From the NCBI GenBank assembly GCA_942493045.1, contig OW818665.1:1550001-1614000 (forward strand): 64,000 nt of DNA, in the 5' to 3' direction. How positions within the stretch are numbered: the stretch's first letter is position 1; each line of letters opens with the position of its first letter. Below are positions 24,991-34,703 of the stretch, one piece after another. The position numbers and the translations under genes were made by a program. The notes below the pieces were generated by a model. That model made no database searches and was not told the origin of the DNA. It saw only the letters and a program-made list of their open reading frames with translations. Origin of the DNA: Teretinema sp942493045. GTDB lineage: Bacteria; Spirochaetota; Spirochaetia; Treponematales; Treponemataceae.

Positions 24991-25439
24991 ACAATCACGG
25001 CGAAAGGGCGATTGAATACTTTTGCCAGGGTTATAACTGCTCCCAGTCGACCGTAGCCGCCTTCGCGGAACAGGCCGGTTTGGACAGCGCGCTGTTGCTG
25101 AAAATGGCAGCCGGTTTCGGCGGCGGCGTGGGTGGCTCACGCGAAATGTGCGGGGCGGTCAGCGGTATGGTGTTGATACTGGGACTGCTCACTCCGGCTT
25201 ACGACCCGCAGGATAACGCGGCTAAAACCGCGCTGTACCGCAATATCCGGGAAGCGATCGCCGAGTTCACCGGGGCCTTCGGGACAACCAATTGCAAGGA
25301 ACTTTTGCTGAAGGCCGGCTGCCTGCCCAAACCCGATCCATCGGTCAGAAACGCCGAGTATTACGCCAAGCGGCCCTGTGCCCACTTTGTAGAGCTGGCC
25401 GCTGAAATCGCCGCGCGCCGCCTCCCGACGCAGGAATAA
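24978..25439 (+). CDS. C_GCAxxG_C_C family redox-type protein
   Basis: This encodes 153 residues. Conserved cysteines lie in YNCSQST, the signature CGAVSG, NCKELL, AGC and RPCAHFV. The motif is the C_GCAxxG_C_C pattern, a family of unknown function often found near metal- or redox-related genes. It is coupled by overlap to the DUF134-NifX gene, so the two probably share regulation. Confidence 0.85.
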   Translation: MRALNNHGERAIEYFCQGYNCSQSTVAAFAEQAGLDSALLLKMAAGFGGGVGGSREMCGAVSGMVLILGLLTPAYDPQDNAAKTALYRNIREAIAEFTGAFGTTNCKELLLKAGCLPKPDPSVRNAEYYAKRPCAHFVELAAEIAARRLPTQE

Positions 25440-25515
25440 CGGCGACTTGCTTGACAACAACGCCGCCCCGCACGAAAGTTAACTTCATAAGACAGAAGAC
25501 AAACAGGAGTTAACC

Positions 25516-26130
25516 ATGCGGTCACTTCAGTACCTCGCGCTATCAGCCATGCTCTGTATCCTCCCCTCGGTATTCTTTGCCCAGGAAGCCGTCGGCGAGG
25601 TACTTCTGGAATCCATACCGACCACCGTTGAACAGTTTGTCGCGCTGCGCGACAGGATCGGCAGCACGCCCGAGGGCGGTGCCACCCTGTTTGTGATCGC
25701 CCTGATGCGTTATGCCGAAGACCAGCGCGCCGGCCTGCCGATGCTGGTATCCATTCTGGTAAACGACAACACCCTGATGTCGCCGGCCGGACACGGCAAG
25801 GGCTACCGCGGTTTTGACCTGAGCGGCGGCACCCGTTTTCTGATCGACCGGGTCATCACCTCACCCTGGATACCGCGCTCCTACATTCAGGGCACCGCGG
25901 CGGAGAACCAGTATCAACTGAGCGAAGGTGTTTCATCTGTAGCTTTTGAGACAACCCTTTTTGACAAAATAAAGACCGATGAGGTGCGCGTGTATGTTAA
26001 GTGCACCGGAGCCGACACTCCCCGACCCTTGCGTCTTAAACGCAACGCTTCCGGGCTCTGGAAGGTAGCGGAACTTTCCAGCCTGGTGGTAGGCGTGCGG
26101 ACCGTTTCGCAAGCTGTAGACGAACTGTAA
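25516..26130 (+). CDS. Exported protein of unknown function
   Basis: This encodes 204 residues with a Sec signal ending near FFAQ (residue 23). The mature part contains GKGYRGFDLSGG and PLRLKRNASGLWKVAELSSLVVGV and looks beta-rich. I recognise no characterised family. AGGAG precedes the ATG. It converges with the lipoprotein at 26186. Confidence 0.65.
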   Translation: MRSLQYLALSAMLCILPSVFFAQEAVGEVLLESIPTTVEQFVALRDRIGSTPEGGATLFVIALMRYAEDQRAGLPMLVSILVNDNTLMSPAGHGKGYRGFDLSGGTRFLIDRVITSPWIPRSYIQGTAAENQYQLSEGVSSVAFETTLFDKIKTDEVRVYVKCTGADTPRPLRLKRNASGLWKVAELSSLVVGVRTVSQAVDEL

Positions 26131-26135
26131 TAAAA

Positions 26136-26167
26136 CAAAAAAAAGCCGGCATCAACCGATACCGGCT
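26136..26167 (-). terminator. Terminator between convergent genes
   Basis: The stem AGCCGG/CCGGCT (26144-26149 and 26162-26167) is followed on the minus strand by a T run (A run at 26136-26143). It serves the leftward lipoprotein gene. Confidence 0.65.
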
Positions 26168-26185
26168 CTGCGCGTTAGCGCGGAA

Positions 26186-26818
26186 TTATTCAGCGATCAG
26201 GTGCATCACCGGTTTGGTGACGTTAAAGTCCGCGCCGGTTTCAGGGCCGCCCTGGTAGGAAATAGTACCGGCCACGGCAAACCGGATATTGAGTGTAGTG
26301 TCGCCGTTGATACGCACTGGTTCTTGAATGGTCAATTCGCCGTCAACGTTCGGGATGTCGGTTCCCCAGACATAGACCGTACCGTCCAGGATACAGCTGC
26401 CCGTTCCGGTATAGACTACGGAAGTGTCCGGATCGGTCAGCGAGCCGTCAGCCGAAAGCACTTCGCCGATCGTAAGCCGCACGTAATTATAGGTTCCGGG
26501 AATCACCGGCAGCACGTTATCAAAAGATACCGGCAGCGCCACGTCCTTTTCTTCGCCGGCTTCGCTTTCCCACAGGGTAAACTTTTCGGTTTCAGAATTA
26601 CCGATCTCAACTTTTTTGAATACCACCCGGTACGAGCTGATAGTTTCCAGGGGATCGCCGGGAGAAACCGCGCGCAAACTTAAATCGGGCGCTGAACTTT
26701 CCAAACCGGACGCCAGTTTAATGACCACCGGGGTGTCATCAAGCGCGGCGTTATCACAGCCGGCAAAAACCGCCACCAGGGCATAGGCCACGGCCAAAGC
26801 AACAATAAATCTTTTCAT
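26186..26818 (-). CDS. Lipoprotein, DUF4382-like
   Basis: This encodes 210 residues. The lipobox ends FAGC (Cys20). The mature part begins with a strand-rich region containing YRVVFKKVEI and PGTYNYVRLTIGEV, a pattern of DUF4382-type envelope proteins. An unknown periplasmic or surface role is likely. A sigma/FecR-type gene group lies upstream on the same strand and may control it, but 106 bases separate it from the next gene. Confidence 0.6.
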   Translation of the reverse strand: MKRFIVALAVAYALVAVFAGCDNAALDDTPVVIKLASGLESSAPDLSLRAVSPGDPLETISSYRVVFKKVEIGNSETEKFTLWESEAGEEKDVALPVSFDNVLPVIPGTYNYVRLTIGEVLSADGSLTDPDTSVVYTGTGSCILDGTVYVWGTDIPNVDGELTIQEPVRINGDTTLNIRFAVAGTISYQGGPETGADFNVTKPVMHLIAE

Positions 26819-26924
26819 TTCTTTCCTCCAGGTTGATATTGAGGCGCTTAAGCGCCCCGATGCGCCTCCGCGCTTCGTTTCACCTTAATCAACACTGTTG
26901 GCCGCTGATTCATTCGCGAAAAAA

Positions 26925-28016
26925 TCAGAATTTAATGCGCAGACCGATTTTCGGTTCAAAAGCGATCATTGTCTGAGCCTGATAACTGTTGACCACCAAA
27001 AAAACCTGATACCCGCAGGTCAAAGACAGCTTATTCCGGGGAAACCAGACCAGCGCGCTCTCCTGGGACAGCGTCGGCCGCAGATAGCTCAAGAATTCCA
27101 TGTTCACCCGGCCAAATATCAGGCTGGCCCCGCCGGATACCGCGACGTCGAGATCCAGCACGCTGGATAATTCGGGATTAATGCCGATTGAAAACAGTAA
27201 CGGTAGCATCGCGATTTCGATGGGTTGGGTCTCAGGATTCAACGAGTTAAGAATGGAAAAAGAAGCGCTCATGCCGATCGTATAAAAACTCTGTCCCTTC
27301 GGCCTATAGGCAAGCAACAAATTTGCCATGAGCGAGGGTTGAAGCGTATCCGAGAAAACCAGCGGATGTGTGAGATAGCCGGCTGAGACGGAAAGAGCGA
27401 AACGGGAGTTCCTGACCGCCGCGGGAAGAGGCCTTTCAACGCGCGCGACTTCAGGCAGAGAACGGCGCGCCCATTCTTCGAAGGCCAGTACCGAATCCTC
27501 CATAACCGAGATCAGTGATTGGTCCTCCGGCAGCAAAAAACTTTCCAGATGCAGGGTACGCCCGGTGCGCGCGTTTACCATACCATGAAAAACCTTGAGC
27601 CCTGTTTCGCTTCGGATCAGATAGCCCCAGCTGTAAAAATCGGCCCCAACCTGCTGGGCCACCGCCAGGCGGCTTTCCTCCCGGACATAATAGTCAGCGC
27701 TTAATCCGGAGGAAGCTGCCGCAGCCGTCAGCTCGCTTTTTTCCAGAAGAATGAAGCGGTCGCCTTCCAGCAATCGTTCGCGGATCATATCCGGCACCGC
27801 GAACAGCGCCCAGGAGAATTCTTCGGCGTCATCGGCGTTCGGGCAAAAATACGGAAAGACCGCTATCACGGGCACGGCGGCGGCGCCGGCCGGTTCGGCA
27901 ATTATGCCTGTCGTTTCAGCTACAGCGCCAGCCGGGACAGCGGGCCGGACATCCTGGGCAAAGCCTGTAAATTCGAGCGTCAACACCAGCAGGCTCAGAG
28001 CAAGGCCATATTTCAC
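26925..28016 (-). CDS. Exported protein with CsgG-like N-terminal part and barrel-like end
   Basis: This encodes 363 residues with a Sec signal ending near GFAQ. Residues about 48-150 (VIAVFPYF, MIRERLLEGDRFILLEKSEL, AVAQQVGADFYSWGYLI) resemble the CsgG/curli-type or TolB-N-like fold. The remainder, about residues 205-363, alternates short hydrophobic strands and ends with ...GLRIKF, as outer-membrane barrels do. It lies 15 bases after the FecR-type gene, so it may be part of that regulator's operon. The function is not known. Confidence 0.6.
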   Translation of the reverse strand: MKYGLALSLLVLTLEFTGFAQDVRPAVPAGAVAETTGIIAEPAGAAAVPVIAVFPYFCPNADDAEEFSWALFAVPDMIRERLLEGDRFILLEKSELTAAAASSGLSADYYVREESRLAVAQQVGADFYSWGYLIRSETGLKVFHGMVNARTGRTLHLESFLLPEDQSLISVMEDSVLAFEEWARRSLPEVARVERPLPAAVRNSRFALSVSAGYLTHPLVFSDTLQPSLMANLLLAYRPKGQSFYTIGMSASFSILNSLNPETQPIEIAMLPLLFSIGINPELSSVLDLDVAVSGGASLIFGRVNMEFLSYLRPTLSQESALVWFPRNKLSLTCGYQVFLVVNSYQAQTMIAFEPKIGLRIKF

Positions 28017-28031
28017 AGTCTTCTTCTCCCT

Positions 28032-29717
28032 TTATTCTGACAGGTTGTAACAGGACAGCATATTCTGATTATCGAGTAACAGTACCCGCTGACCGCTGAA
28101 GGCCGCGTCTGAAATATTTCCACTCAATTCCGTTTCACCCGCCATCCCCGGCCGGAAAGATTTTACTGAGCCTGAGTCAACCGCAAACAGCGTTTCATTG
28201 ATTACCTGAAGAGACAGATACGCTGAGTCAGAAAGCTGCCGCGCCTCACCCTGAGGACTCAGTGTCTTGAGTCCGCCTCCATCCGCAAAGACAATCTGAC
28301 CATTCCACAGCAACGGACCGGCCAGTATTTTATCCTCATAATCCGCCGTCCACAACAGCTCTCCGTCATCCTTGTTCAGGGCGATAAACTTACCTTCCGT
28401 ACCGAAAGTCACCAACAGCGAACCAACCAGCAGCGGTTTATCCGACACAAAGCGCAGCTCACCGCTGTATTCCCAAAGCTGCCGCCCGCTGGCGGTATCA
28501 GCGGCGATTATCCGGCGGTCCAAAGTACTGAAATACACCGTGCCTTCCGAGACAAACGGTTTGCCGTACAGTCCGGTACCGGCAGGTATCATTGTGAGAA
28601 TCTCACCGGTTGCCGCGTCATGAATATACAGATTACCGTCGGCCGAAGGAATAAAGAGCTGTCCATCTGAAACGGTAAAGGCCGTAAATGCTGTTATACC
28701 GGTCCGGCTTTCCCACAGCCGCTCTAGACCGGAGACGCGGTACGCGGTGAGTTTCTCTCCGGCATGGGTAATCAGCGCTTCGTCTGAGATTTCAGAATGC
28801 GCAATCGCGGAAGAGAGCAGCGCAGTTCCGCGCACACCGCCATCCTGCAGACTGCGCGTTTCCAGCCGATCAGGATAAACCAGCACAACCACCGCAGACA
28901 GCAGGTGCAGACGAGCGGGTTTCGCGCTCAACGGAACGGTCCAGAGAACAGAGCGCGGTACCGCAGAATGCGCGACCGGTCTCTCAAGCTGTAAATCGGT
29001 TAAAACGACCGCGCCTACCGGCTCCATCACGGCTTCCGGCTCTATCGCGGTATCCTCTAGCGGGGTTATCAAGATAACCTTTCCCCGTTCGGAAAGAGTC
29101 AACTTTTCTCCGGCCTTCACCACATAGACCACTTTACGTTTGATGGTCAGAGTCAGTGCATCTTCCAGACAGGTTAGTTCAAGACCGTCGGCTGTGAGAA
29201 CGCAGTTCAGAACCGTTCCCAGAGGCTGGATGATGCCCCATGCGGTCTCCAGCGTAAAGGCGGGAGAGCCGGCGGTATGGTCAATGTAGACACTGCCCTG
29301 TTCCAGCCGATAGCGGTTGCGGTTATCCCCGCTGAACCGTCGTAGCGGATCGCCGGAAACTTTGAGCCGGGTTGCGGGCGCGAGCACAATGGACTCATTC
29401 GCGGTTAGGACGGAGAGTTCCGTCGCGCCGCTCAGCAGAACCAGATTTTTAGTTTGCTGCTCGCCTCCGGCAATCTGATAGGGTGTCGGCACTGTGCTCT
29501 GCCAGATAGTCAACAAGAAACCAATACCTACTAGTAATAGCGCGCTGGCCGCCAGGGCGAAGTTGGAGAAGGAAACTTGCCGCACACGCTGAGCTGGAAC
29601 TCCGGATTCGATCAATGAATCAAGCCGGGTCAATGCGTCAGTCCCCAGTTCAGGACGCTTGTACTGAGATAGCAGGTTTTGAAAAACGGAGTCGCTATAG
29701 CTTTTTTTAGTTTTCAT
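28032..29717 (-). CDS. FecR-type transmembrane regulator with PQQ-like beta-propeller
   Basis: This encodes 561 residues. A short cytoplasmic part, a membrane helix (FALAASALLLVGIGFLLTIW), a FecR domain (NRYRLEQGSVYIDH) and a C-terminal PQQ-like propeller (GRQLWEYSGELRF; DGELLWTADYEDKILAGPLL) are visible. FecR-type proteins hold or relay signals to an ECF sigma factor. The ATG at 29717 overlaps the sigma factor stop and has a GGGGG site; the longer frame to 29786 is unlikely. The propeller suggests an extracytoplasmic sensor or scaffold. Confidence 0.75.
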   Translation of the reverse strand: MKTKKSYSDSVFQNLLSQYKRPELGTDALTRLDSLIESGVPAQRVRQVSFSNFALAASALLLVGIGFLLTIWQSTVPTPYQIAGGEQQTKNLVLLSGATELSVLTANESIVLAPATRLKVSGDPLRRFSGDNRNRYRLEQGSVYIDHTAGSPAFTLETAWGIIQPLGTVLNCVLTADGLELTCLEDALTLTIKRKVVYVVKAGEKLTLSERGKVILITPLEDTAIEPEAVMEPVGAVVLTDLQLERPVAHSAVPRSVLWTVPLSAKPARLHLLSAVVVLVYPDRLETRSLQDGGVRGTALLSSAIAHSEISDEALITHAGEKLTAYRVSGLERLWESRTGITAFTAFTVSDGQLFIPSADGNLYIHDAATGEILTMIPAGTGLYGKPFVSEGTVYFSTLDRRIIAADTASGRQLWEYSGELRFVSDKPLLVGSLLVTFGTEGKFIALNKDDGELLWTADYEDKILAGPLLWNGQIVFADGGGLKTLSPQGEARQLSDSAYLSLQVINETLFAVDSGSVKSFRPGMAGETELSGNISDAAFSGQRVLLLDNQNMLSCYNLSE

Positions 29718-30408
29718 GACCGGCCTGCCCCCTTTTATTAACCGCGAGCGAAGGATAAACATTCTCCTCAAGGGTGATTTTTTCAAATTCTTTTTTAAAC
29801 TGGGCCTTGGCCCGGAATAAAAGTGATTCTACCGCCTTTACCCCGAGGCTCAGCTCGGCTGAAATTTGCGGATTATCCAGACCGCGGGTAAATTTTAATT
29901 CCAAAATGCGGCGCTGACGCTCCGGCAGCCGTTCCATGGCCAGCGCTACGGCATCGGCAGTCTGCTGTTTTTCTTCTGCGGCGATCAGGCTTTCCTCGGC
30001 CTCCGGGTGTTTCGAAGGTAAATTATCGAGATAGTATGTAAGCTCCTCGCTGGAGGCAAAGACAGTTTTACCCGGGAAGCCGCCCTTTCCGGAGCGAAAA
30101 TGAGAGCGCAATTTATTTAAGGCAATGGTGATAAGATAGTTTTTGAGCTTAGCGTCGCTGTCGAAACGCCGCGGATCTGGATTCGTCCGCAAAAAAGCCA
30201 GATAGGTATCCTGCAGTAAATCCTCGGCCAGCATTTCATCGCCGGTCTTAAAGCGCAGCAGAGCCAGTAAATAATGATGATGGTCAATCAGCCGTTTTTT
30301 GAATTCATCGCCGGAAAGGCCGCAGGCCTCCGGCATTCCCGGCGTGGCGGTAATCGCAAGCAGCAGTTGAGAAAATACAGACGTCGAATCCATCGGCATA
30401 ATGTACAT
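29707..30408 (-). CDS. ECF-type RNA polymerase sigma factor
   Basis: This encodes 233 residues. Region 2 (EDLLQDTYLAFLRT) and region 4 (LPERQRRILELKF, NPQISAELSLGVKAVESLLFRAKAQF) are clear. It should direct transcription in answer to the FecR-type protein encoded just downstream, with overlapping ends. The start is uncertain; ATGs at 30408 and 30399 are close, and a longer frame runs to 30480. Confidence 0.85.
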   Translation of the reverse strand: MYIMPMDSTSVFSQLLLAITATPGMPEACGLSGDEFKKRLIDHHHYLLALLRFKTGDEMLAEDLLQDTYLAFLRTNPDPRRFDSDAKLKNYLITIALNKLRSHFRSGKGGFPGKTVFASSEELTYYLDNLPSKHPEAEESLIAAEEKQQTADAVALAMERLPERQRRILELKFTRGLDNPQISAELSLGVKAVESLLFRAKAQFKKEFEKITLEENVYPSLAVNKRGQAGHEN

Positions 30409-30547
30409 CCTGAAAAACAAGCATACATCAGTTTCGAATATTGTCAAAGCGAAAGCAAACATAAACGCGAGAGCGAACACAATGGCAAAAAAAATCGGCG
30501 CTTCCCGCGCCGGTTTTCTTGTTTTGCCCCATGAAACTAGTATTGCT

Positions 30548-31087
30548 TCAGTAATTCGCGGCGGCGTAGGCTACCCAGCCGCCGGCCTTTACCAGGGCAT
30601 CTTCAAACTCGCCGAGCTTGAAGGCGTAGCTTTTCTCGACGGTTTTGCCGCCGTTTCCCGGCGCGCTGAAGCTTAGTTTTCCGCCGACAAGATCGACGTT
30701 TACCGTTGTGTCCAGTCCCAGGAAGGTCTTGAAAACCTCATCGATCTCCTCGGCCTTGAGCTCGGTGGCGATCATGCCGCAATTGTACATATTCTGGCGG
30801 AAAATGCGCGCGAAACTTTCAGCGATCACTATCTGGATACCGTTCACTTCCAGGGCCCAGGGGGCGTGTTCACGGCTGGAACCGCAGCCGAAATTAGCGC
30901 GGGTGACGATGGCGGTCTTCCCGGCGATATCGGCTTTGGCGTTAAAAGTGTCGAGCTTCAAATCTTCCAAACAGAAAGGTTTGAGCGCTTCCTTGGAAAT
31001 CTCGGTCAGATACTTGGCTGGAATAATTTCGTCAGTATTGATATCGCTGCGGTCCAAAAACAGAACCTTACCGTTAAAGTTTTTCAT
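30548..31087 (-). CDS. leuD: 3-Isopropylmalate dehydratase small subunit
   Basis: This encodes 179 residues of the aconitase swivel domain. Conserved parts are DINTDEIIPAKYL and NFGCGSSREHAPWAL. With LeuC it isomerises 2- to 3-isopropylmalate in leucine synthesis; homoaconitate-type relatives cannot be excluded from sequence alone. It lies 11 bases after leuC in a two-gene operon. No leuA or leuB is nearby. Confidence 0.9.
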   Translation of the reverse strand: MKNFNGKVLFLDRSDINTDEIIPAKYLTEISKEALKPFCLEDLKLDTFNAKADIAGKTAIVTRANFGCGSSREHAPWALEVNGIQIVIAESFARIFRQNMYNCGMIATELKAEEIDEVFKTFLGLDTTVNVDLVGGKLSFSAPGNGGKTVEKSYAFKLGEFEDALVKAGGWVAYAAANY

Positions 31088-31098
31088 AGCTGCTCTCC

Positions 31099-32382
31099 TT
31101 AGGCTTCAGTGATGGTGCCGGCTATCGCGGTAGCGGCGGCGCTGGCCGGGCTCATCAGGTGGACGGTACCGCCCTTACCCATGCGGCCAAAAAAGTTACG
31201 GTTGGTGGTGGAGGCGCAAACCTCGCCGTCGGCCAATACGCCGTTGCTCATGCCCAGGCAGGCCCCGCAGGTCGGGTTGGTCACGCAAAAACCGGCATCC
31301 ATAAAAATCTTGATGATGCCTTCTTTAAGCGCCTGCTGATAAATCGCCGGAGTGGCCGGGCTGACTACACCGCGCACGCCTGAGGCTACGCTCTTGCCCT
31401 TCAAAACAGCGGCGGCCTGGCGCAGATCCTCGATACGGCCGTTGGTGCAGCTGCCGATATAAACCTGGTCAACCCGGGTACCGGCGAGCTCCTTAATTGT
31501 CTTGACCTGATCGGGCTTGAAGCCGAAGGTGGCCACGGGAACCAGGGTAGAAACGTCGATCTTGTGCACGGCGTCATATTCGGCGTCCGCATCGGAATGC
31601 CACTGCTGGAAATCGGCGAGAGCCTGTTTTTTGTTTTTGTAGAGCTTCTCGCCGTCCGGGCCGATAAACTTCCAGAGATAGTCCACGGTAACGGCGTCGG
31701 GCATACACACGCCGCAGGTACCGCCGGCTTCGATAGCCATGTTGCACAAGGTCATGCGCCCTTCCATGGACATGGCCTGCACGGCCGAACCGGTGAACTC
31801 CATCACCTTGTTGGTAGCGCCGTTTACGCCGAGCTGCTTGATGATGGTCAAAATCACGTCTTTGGGGGTAACGCCCTTGGGCAGTTTACCGTTAAGCTCA
31901 AATTTGATGGTGCCGGGATACTGAAAAGCGCAAACGCCTTTCAGGATGCCGACTTCCAGATCGGTGGTACCCACGCCGGCGGCGAAGGCCCCGAAGGCGC
32001 CATGTGTACAGGTATGGCTGTCGCCCATGATCACCGTAAAGCCCGGACGTACAAAGCCCAGCTCCGGGAAAAGGGCGTGACAGACGCCGTTCTTGCCGAT
32101 ATCAAAAAAGTCCTTAATGTTGTTTCTTTCAGCCCACTTCCGCAAAACCCGGCCTTGTTCGGCGGTTTTGGAATCCTTGGCCGGCGTAACATGATCAATT
32201 ACGGCTTTGATCTTTGAAGGGTCGAAAACCGTATCCAGGCCGCGGGCTACCAGATCATTGATAGCAACCGGAGTGGTTATTTCATGGCAAAACACCCGGT
32301 CCAGCTTAAGCACCCAGGCCTCGCCGAAGGGCTTGTCCACCACGTGAGTTTCAAAAATTTTCTGCGCCAGAGTCTTTCCCAT
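31099..32382 (-). CDS. leuC: 3-Isopropylmalate dehydratase large subunit
   Basis: This encodes 427 residues of the aconitase superfamily. The iron-sulfur ligands appear in YIGSCTNGRI and NPTCGACLG, and the active-site region in MGDSHTCTHGAFGAFAAGVGTTD. The length fits the LeuC type found in bacteria and archaea. A strong promoter and an AAAGGAG site precede it. Confidence 0.92.
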   Translation of the reverse strand: MGKTLAQKIFETHVVDKPFGEAWVLKLDRVFCHEITTPVAINDLVARGLDTVFDPSKIKAVIDHVTPAKDSKTAEQGRVLRKWAERNNIKDFFDIGKNGVCHALFPELGFVRPGFTVIMGDSHTCTHGAFGAFAAGVGTTDLEVGILKGVCAFQYPGTIKFELNGKLPKGVTPKDVILTIIKQLGVNGATNKVMEFTGSAVQAMSMEGRMTLCNMAIEAGGTCGVCMPDAVTVDYLWKFIGPDGEKLYKNKKQALADFQQWHSDADAEYDAVHKIDVSTLVPVATFGFKPDQVKTIKELAGTRVDQVYIGSCTNGRIEDLRQAAAVLKGKSVASGVRGVVSPATPAIYQQALKEGIIKIFMDAGFCVTNPTCGACLGMSNGVLADGEVCASTTNRNFFGRMGKGGTVHLMSPASAAATAIAGTITEA

Positions 32383-32413
32383 ACTGCGCTCCTTTTCGAG
32401 AGTTTATATATAC

Positions 32414-32442
32414 TGTATAACCTGAAGTATTTATAAAGTCAA
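32414..32442 (-). promoter_or_regulatory. Promoter of leuCD
   Basis: On the minus strand TTGACT (32442-32437), a 17-bp spacer and TATACA (32419-32414) form a near-consensus sigma-70 promoter about 32 bases before leuC. Confidence 0.75.
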
Positions 32443-32507
32443 GTAACCCGCCCGAATATTCTGGCCGGCGTCGGCTTTCTTTATGATATTACAGTTAAGG
32501 AGCTACT

Positions 32508-32993
32508 ATGAAACCTACCATATTTGATCTTTCGGCAACAACCAATAAAGGTACCGCGGTGTCACTGTCGGATTATAAAGGGAAAGTAATTATCGTCGTC
32601 AATACCGCCAGTAAATGCGGATTTACCCCTCAGTACAAGGGCCTGGAAGCGCTCTATCAAAAATATCAGGACCAGGACCTGGTTATTCTCGGCTTTCCCT
32701 GCGACCAATTTGCGCATCAGGAGCCGCTTTCGGACAGCGAAATCGCCGGTTTCTGCCAACTCAATTTCGGCGTCACCTTCCCCTTAATGGCTAAAATCAA
32801 TGTCAACGGCAAGAACACCCATCCGGTTTTCAAACTGCTCAAAAAGCAAGCCCCGGGTTTTTTGGGCTCCTCCATCAAATGGAATTTCACCAAATTTTTA
32901 ATTTCCCGCGACGGCCAGAAAGTAAAGCGCTTCTCCCCGGATACCGAACCGGAAAAAATGGAGGACGATATCCGCGCGGCGCTGGCTCGCTAA
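32508..32993 (+). CDS. Glutathione peroxidase-family peroxidase (Cys type)
   Basis: This encodes 161 residues. NTASKCGFTPQY holds the peroxidatic residue Cys37 (codon TGC, not a selenocysteine TGA), FPCDQFAHQEP follows, and the conserved Trp is in IKWNFTKFL. Bacterial Cys-type enzymes of this family usually use thioredoxin to reduce peroxides. AAGGAG precedes the ATG. It is divergent from leuC. Confidence 0.9.
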   Translation: MKPTIFDLSATTNKGTAVSLSDYKGKVIIVVNTASKCGFTPQYKGLEALYQKYQDQDLVILGFPCDQFAHQEPLSDSEIAGFCQLNFGVTFPLMAKINVNGKNTHPVFKLLKKQAPGFLGSSIKWNFTKFLISRDGQKVKRFSPDTEPEKMEDDIRAALAR

Positions 32994-33032
32994 CCTACAC
33001 ATAACCGAGCCAATCATGTTACCCTGAGCCTT

Positions 33033-34646
33033 ATGAAAAGGGAAAACAGATCAACTACAGGTTCTTCAATGGAAGCGGGTTCTACGACTGAGACCTTATC
33101 CCGCTGGTATAGTTTCCGGTTCCGCTTAATTATGCAGGGTATTCTGATAGGCATAGTCGCCGGTTTGGTGGTAGTAGCGTATCGATTCTCGCTGGAAAAA
33201 GCCCTCCACCTCTTGAATTTGATGTACGCTCTGATACGGGCCGATCCCTGGATGCTGCTCCCCTGGAGCGCCGCGCTCATCGCCGTGGCGCTGATAGTCG
33301 GCAAGCTGATACAGGCCGTGCCGATGATCAGCGGCAGCGGTATTCCTCAAACCGAGGGTTTTTTGCTCGGCAAACTGGATATGTGCTGGTGGAAGGTGCT
33401 GCTGGCGAAATTTACCGGCGGTGTGCTGACGATCGGCGGCGGACTGTCCCTGGGCCGCGAGGGGCCTTCGGTGCAACTCGGTTCAGCCATCGGACTCGGG
33501 GTGGGCACACTGCTGAAACGCAAAAAAGTAGAGGAAAAATATCTTGTTACCGCCGGCGCCAGCGCCGGCCTGGCGGCGGCCTTTAACGCCCCGCTGGCCG
33601 GAGTGCTGTTTGCCCTGGAGGAAGTGCATAAGAGCTTTTCGCCGCTGGTGTTACTGACCGCGTTGTCGGCGGCGCTTACTGCAGCCTTTGTTTCCGGCGA
33701 GTTCTTCGGACTGACCCCGGTTTTTACCTTCACACGGCTGAGCGCCTTGCCCCCTTCCAACTATCTATACATTATCGTGCTGGGCGTGATTACCGGTTTG
33801 ACCGGCGCCTTGTTCAACTCCGCGTTATTACGCACTCAAAAACTCTATGCTTCGCAAACCTGGCTAAAAAAGCAGCATCGAGTGATAGTGCCGCTGTTCA
33901 GCTCTGTGGCCCTGGGTCTGTTTCTGCCCCAGGTACTCGGAGGCGGACACGAACTGATCGTGGAACTGATCGGCGCGCATCTGCCCTTGACCCTGATAGG
34001 TATACTGCTCGTCGCGAAATTTCTCTTTACCATGCTTAGCTACGGCTCCGGCGCGCCGGGCGGCATCTTCCTGCCGCTGCTTTGTATCGGCGCTCTGATC
34101 GGTAACGGTTATGGAGCGCTACTGGAAAAATTCGCCGGCCTGGACGCGCAGTACATCAACACCTTTATTGTGTTGGCGATGGCCGGTTATTTCACGGCGA
34201 TCGTCAGGGCGCCGATCACCGGTATTATCCTGATCACCGAAATGACCGGATCCTTCAGTTACCTACTGCCAATTGCCCTGATCTCTATTGTCGCCTATAT
34301 AATCGCCGACCTTTGCTCCTCCCGTCCGATATATGAATCATTGCTGAAAAATATTCTGCGCGCCTCTCCATCCCCGGCCGATCTAGGGGATGATCAGCAC
34401 AAGGCCCTGCTGGAAATCCCGGTCTGCCCGGGCTCCTTTATTGACGGCCGCACCGTAAAGGACGTCAACTGGCCGGCGCAGTGCCTGTTAGTCTCGGTGA
34501 AGCGCGGCACTCACGAGATCATTCCCAAGGGCAGTACCGAAATCCTCAGCGGCGATTATCTGACCGTATTAACCAACGAGAATTTGCGGGCCGCTGTTCA
34601 GGACCAGCTTGCCGAGTTTTCCGGAAGCTGCGAAGACCCGCTCTGA
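33033..34646 (+). CDS. ClC-family chloride channel or antiporter
   Basis: This encodes 537 residues. The anion-path motifs GSGIPQTEG, GREGPSVQLG and GAPGGIFLP are present, with about a dozen hydrophobic segments. The C-terminal stretch (PVCPGSFIDGRTVKDV to VLTNENLR) resembles a TrkA-C regulatory domain, an arrangement found in several bacterial ClC proteins. It moves Cl- across the inner membrane, possibly in exchange for protons. It stands 39 bases after the peroxidase gene. Confidence 0.9.
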   Translation: MKRENRSTTGSSMEAGSTTETLSRWYSFRFRLIMQGILIGIVAGLVVVAYRFSLEKALHLLNLMYALIRADPWMLLPWSAALIAVALIVGKLIQAVPMISGSGIPQTEGFLLGKLDMCWWKVLLAKFTGGVLTIGGGLSLGREGPSVQLGSAIGLGVGTLLKRKKVEEKYLVTAGASAGLAAAFNAPLAGVLFALEEVHKSFSPLVLLTALSAALTAAFVSGEFFGLTPVFTFTRLSALPPSNYLYIIVLGVITGLTGALFNSALLRTQKLYASQTWLKKQHRVIVPLFSSVALGLFLPQVLGGGHELIVELIGAHLPLTLIGILLVAKFLFTMLSYGSGAPGGIFLPLLCIGALIGNGYGALLEKFAGLDAQYINTFIVLAMAGYFTAIVRAPITGIILITEMTGSFSYLLPIALISIVAYIIADLCSSRPIYESLLKNILRASPSPADLGDDQHKALLEIPVCPGSFIDGRTVKDVNWPAQCLLVSVKRGTHEIIPKGSTEILSGDYLTVLTNENLRAAVQDQLAEFSGSCEDPL

Positions 34647-34703
34647 TCACCTTGCCTCAAAGACGCCTTTCCGGTTACTATGCACACACATCAGGTTGGT
34701 AAC

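Noticed and set aside
32508..32993. Selenocysteine-containing glutathione peroxidase, as in some treponemes
   Set aside because: The codon at residue 37 is TGC (Cys), and no in-frame TGA is present.
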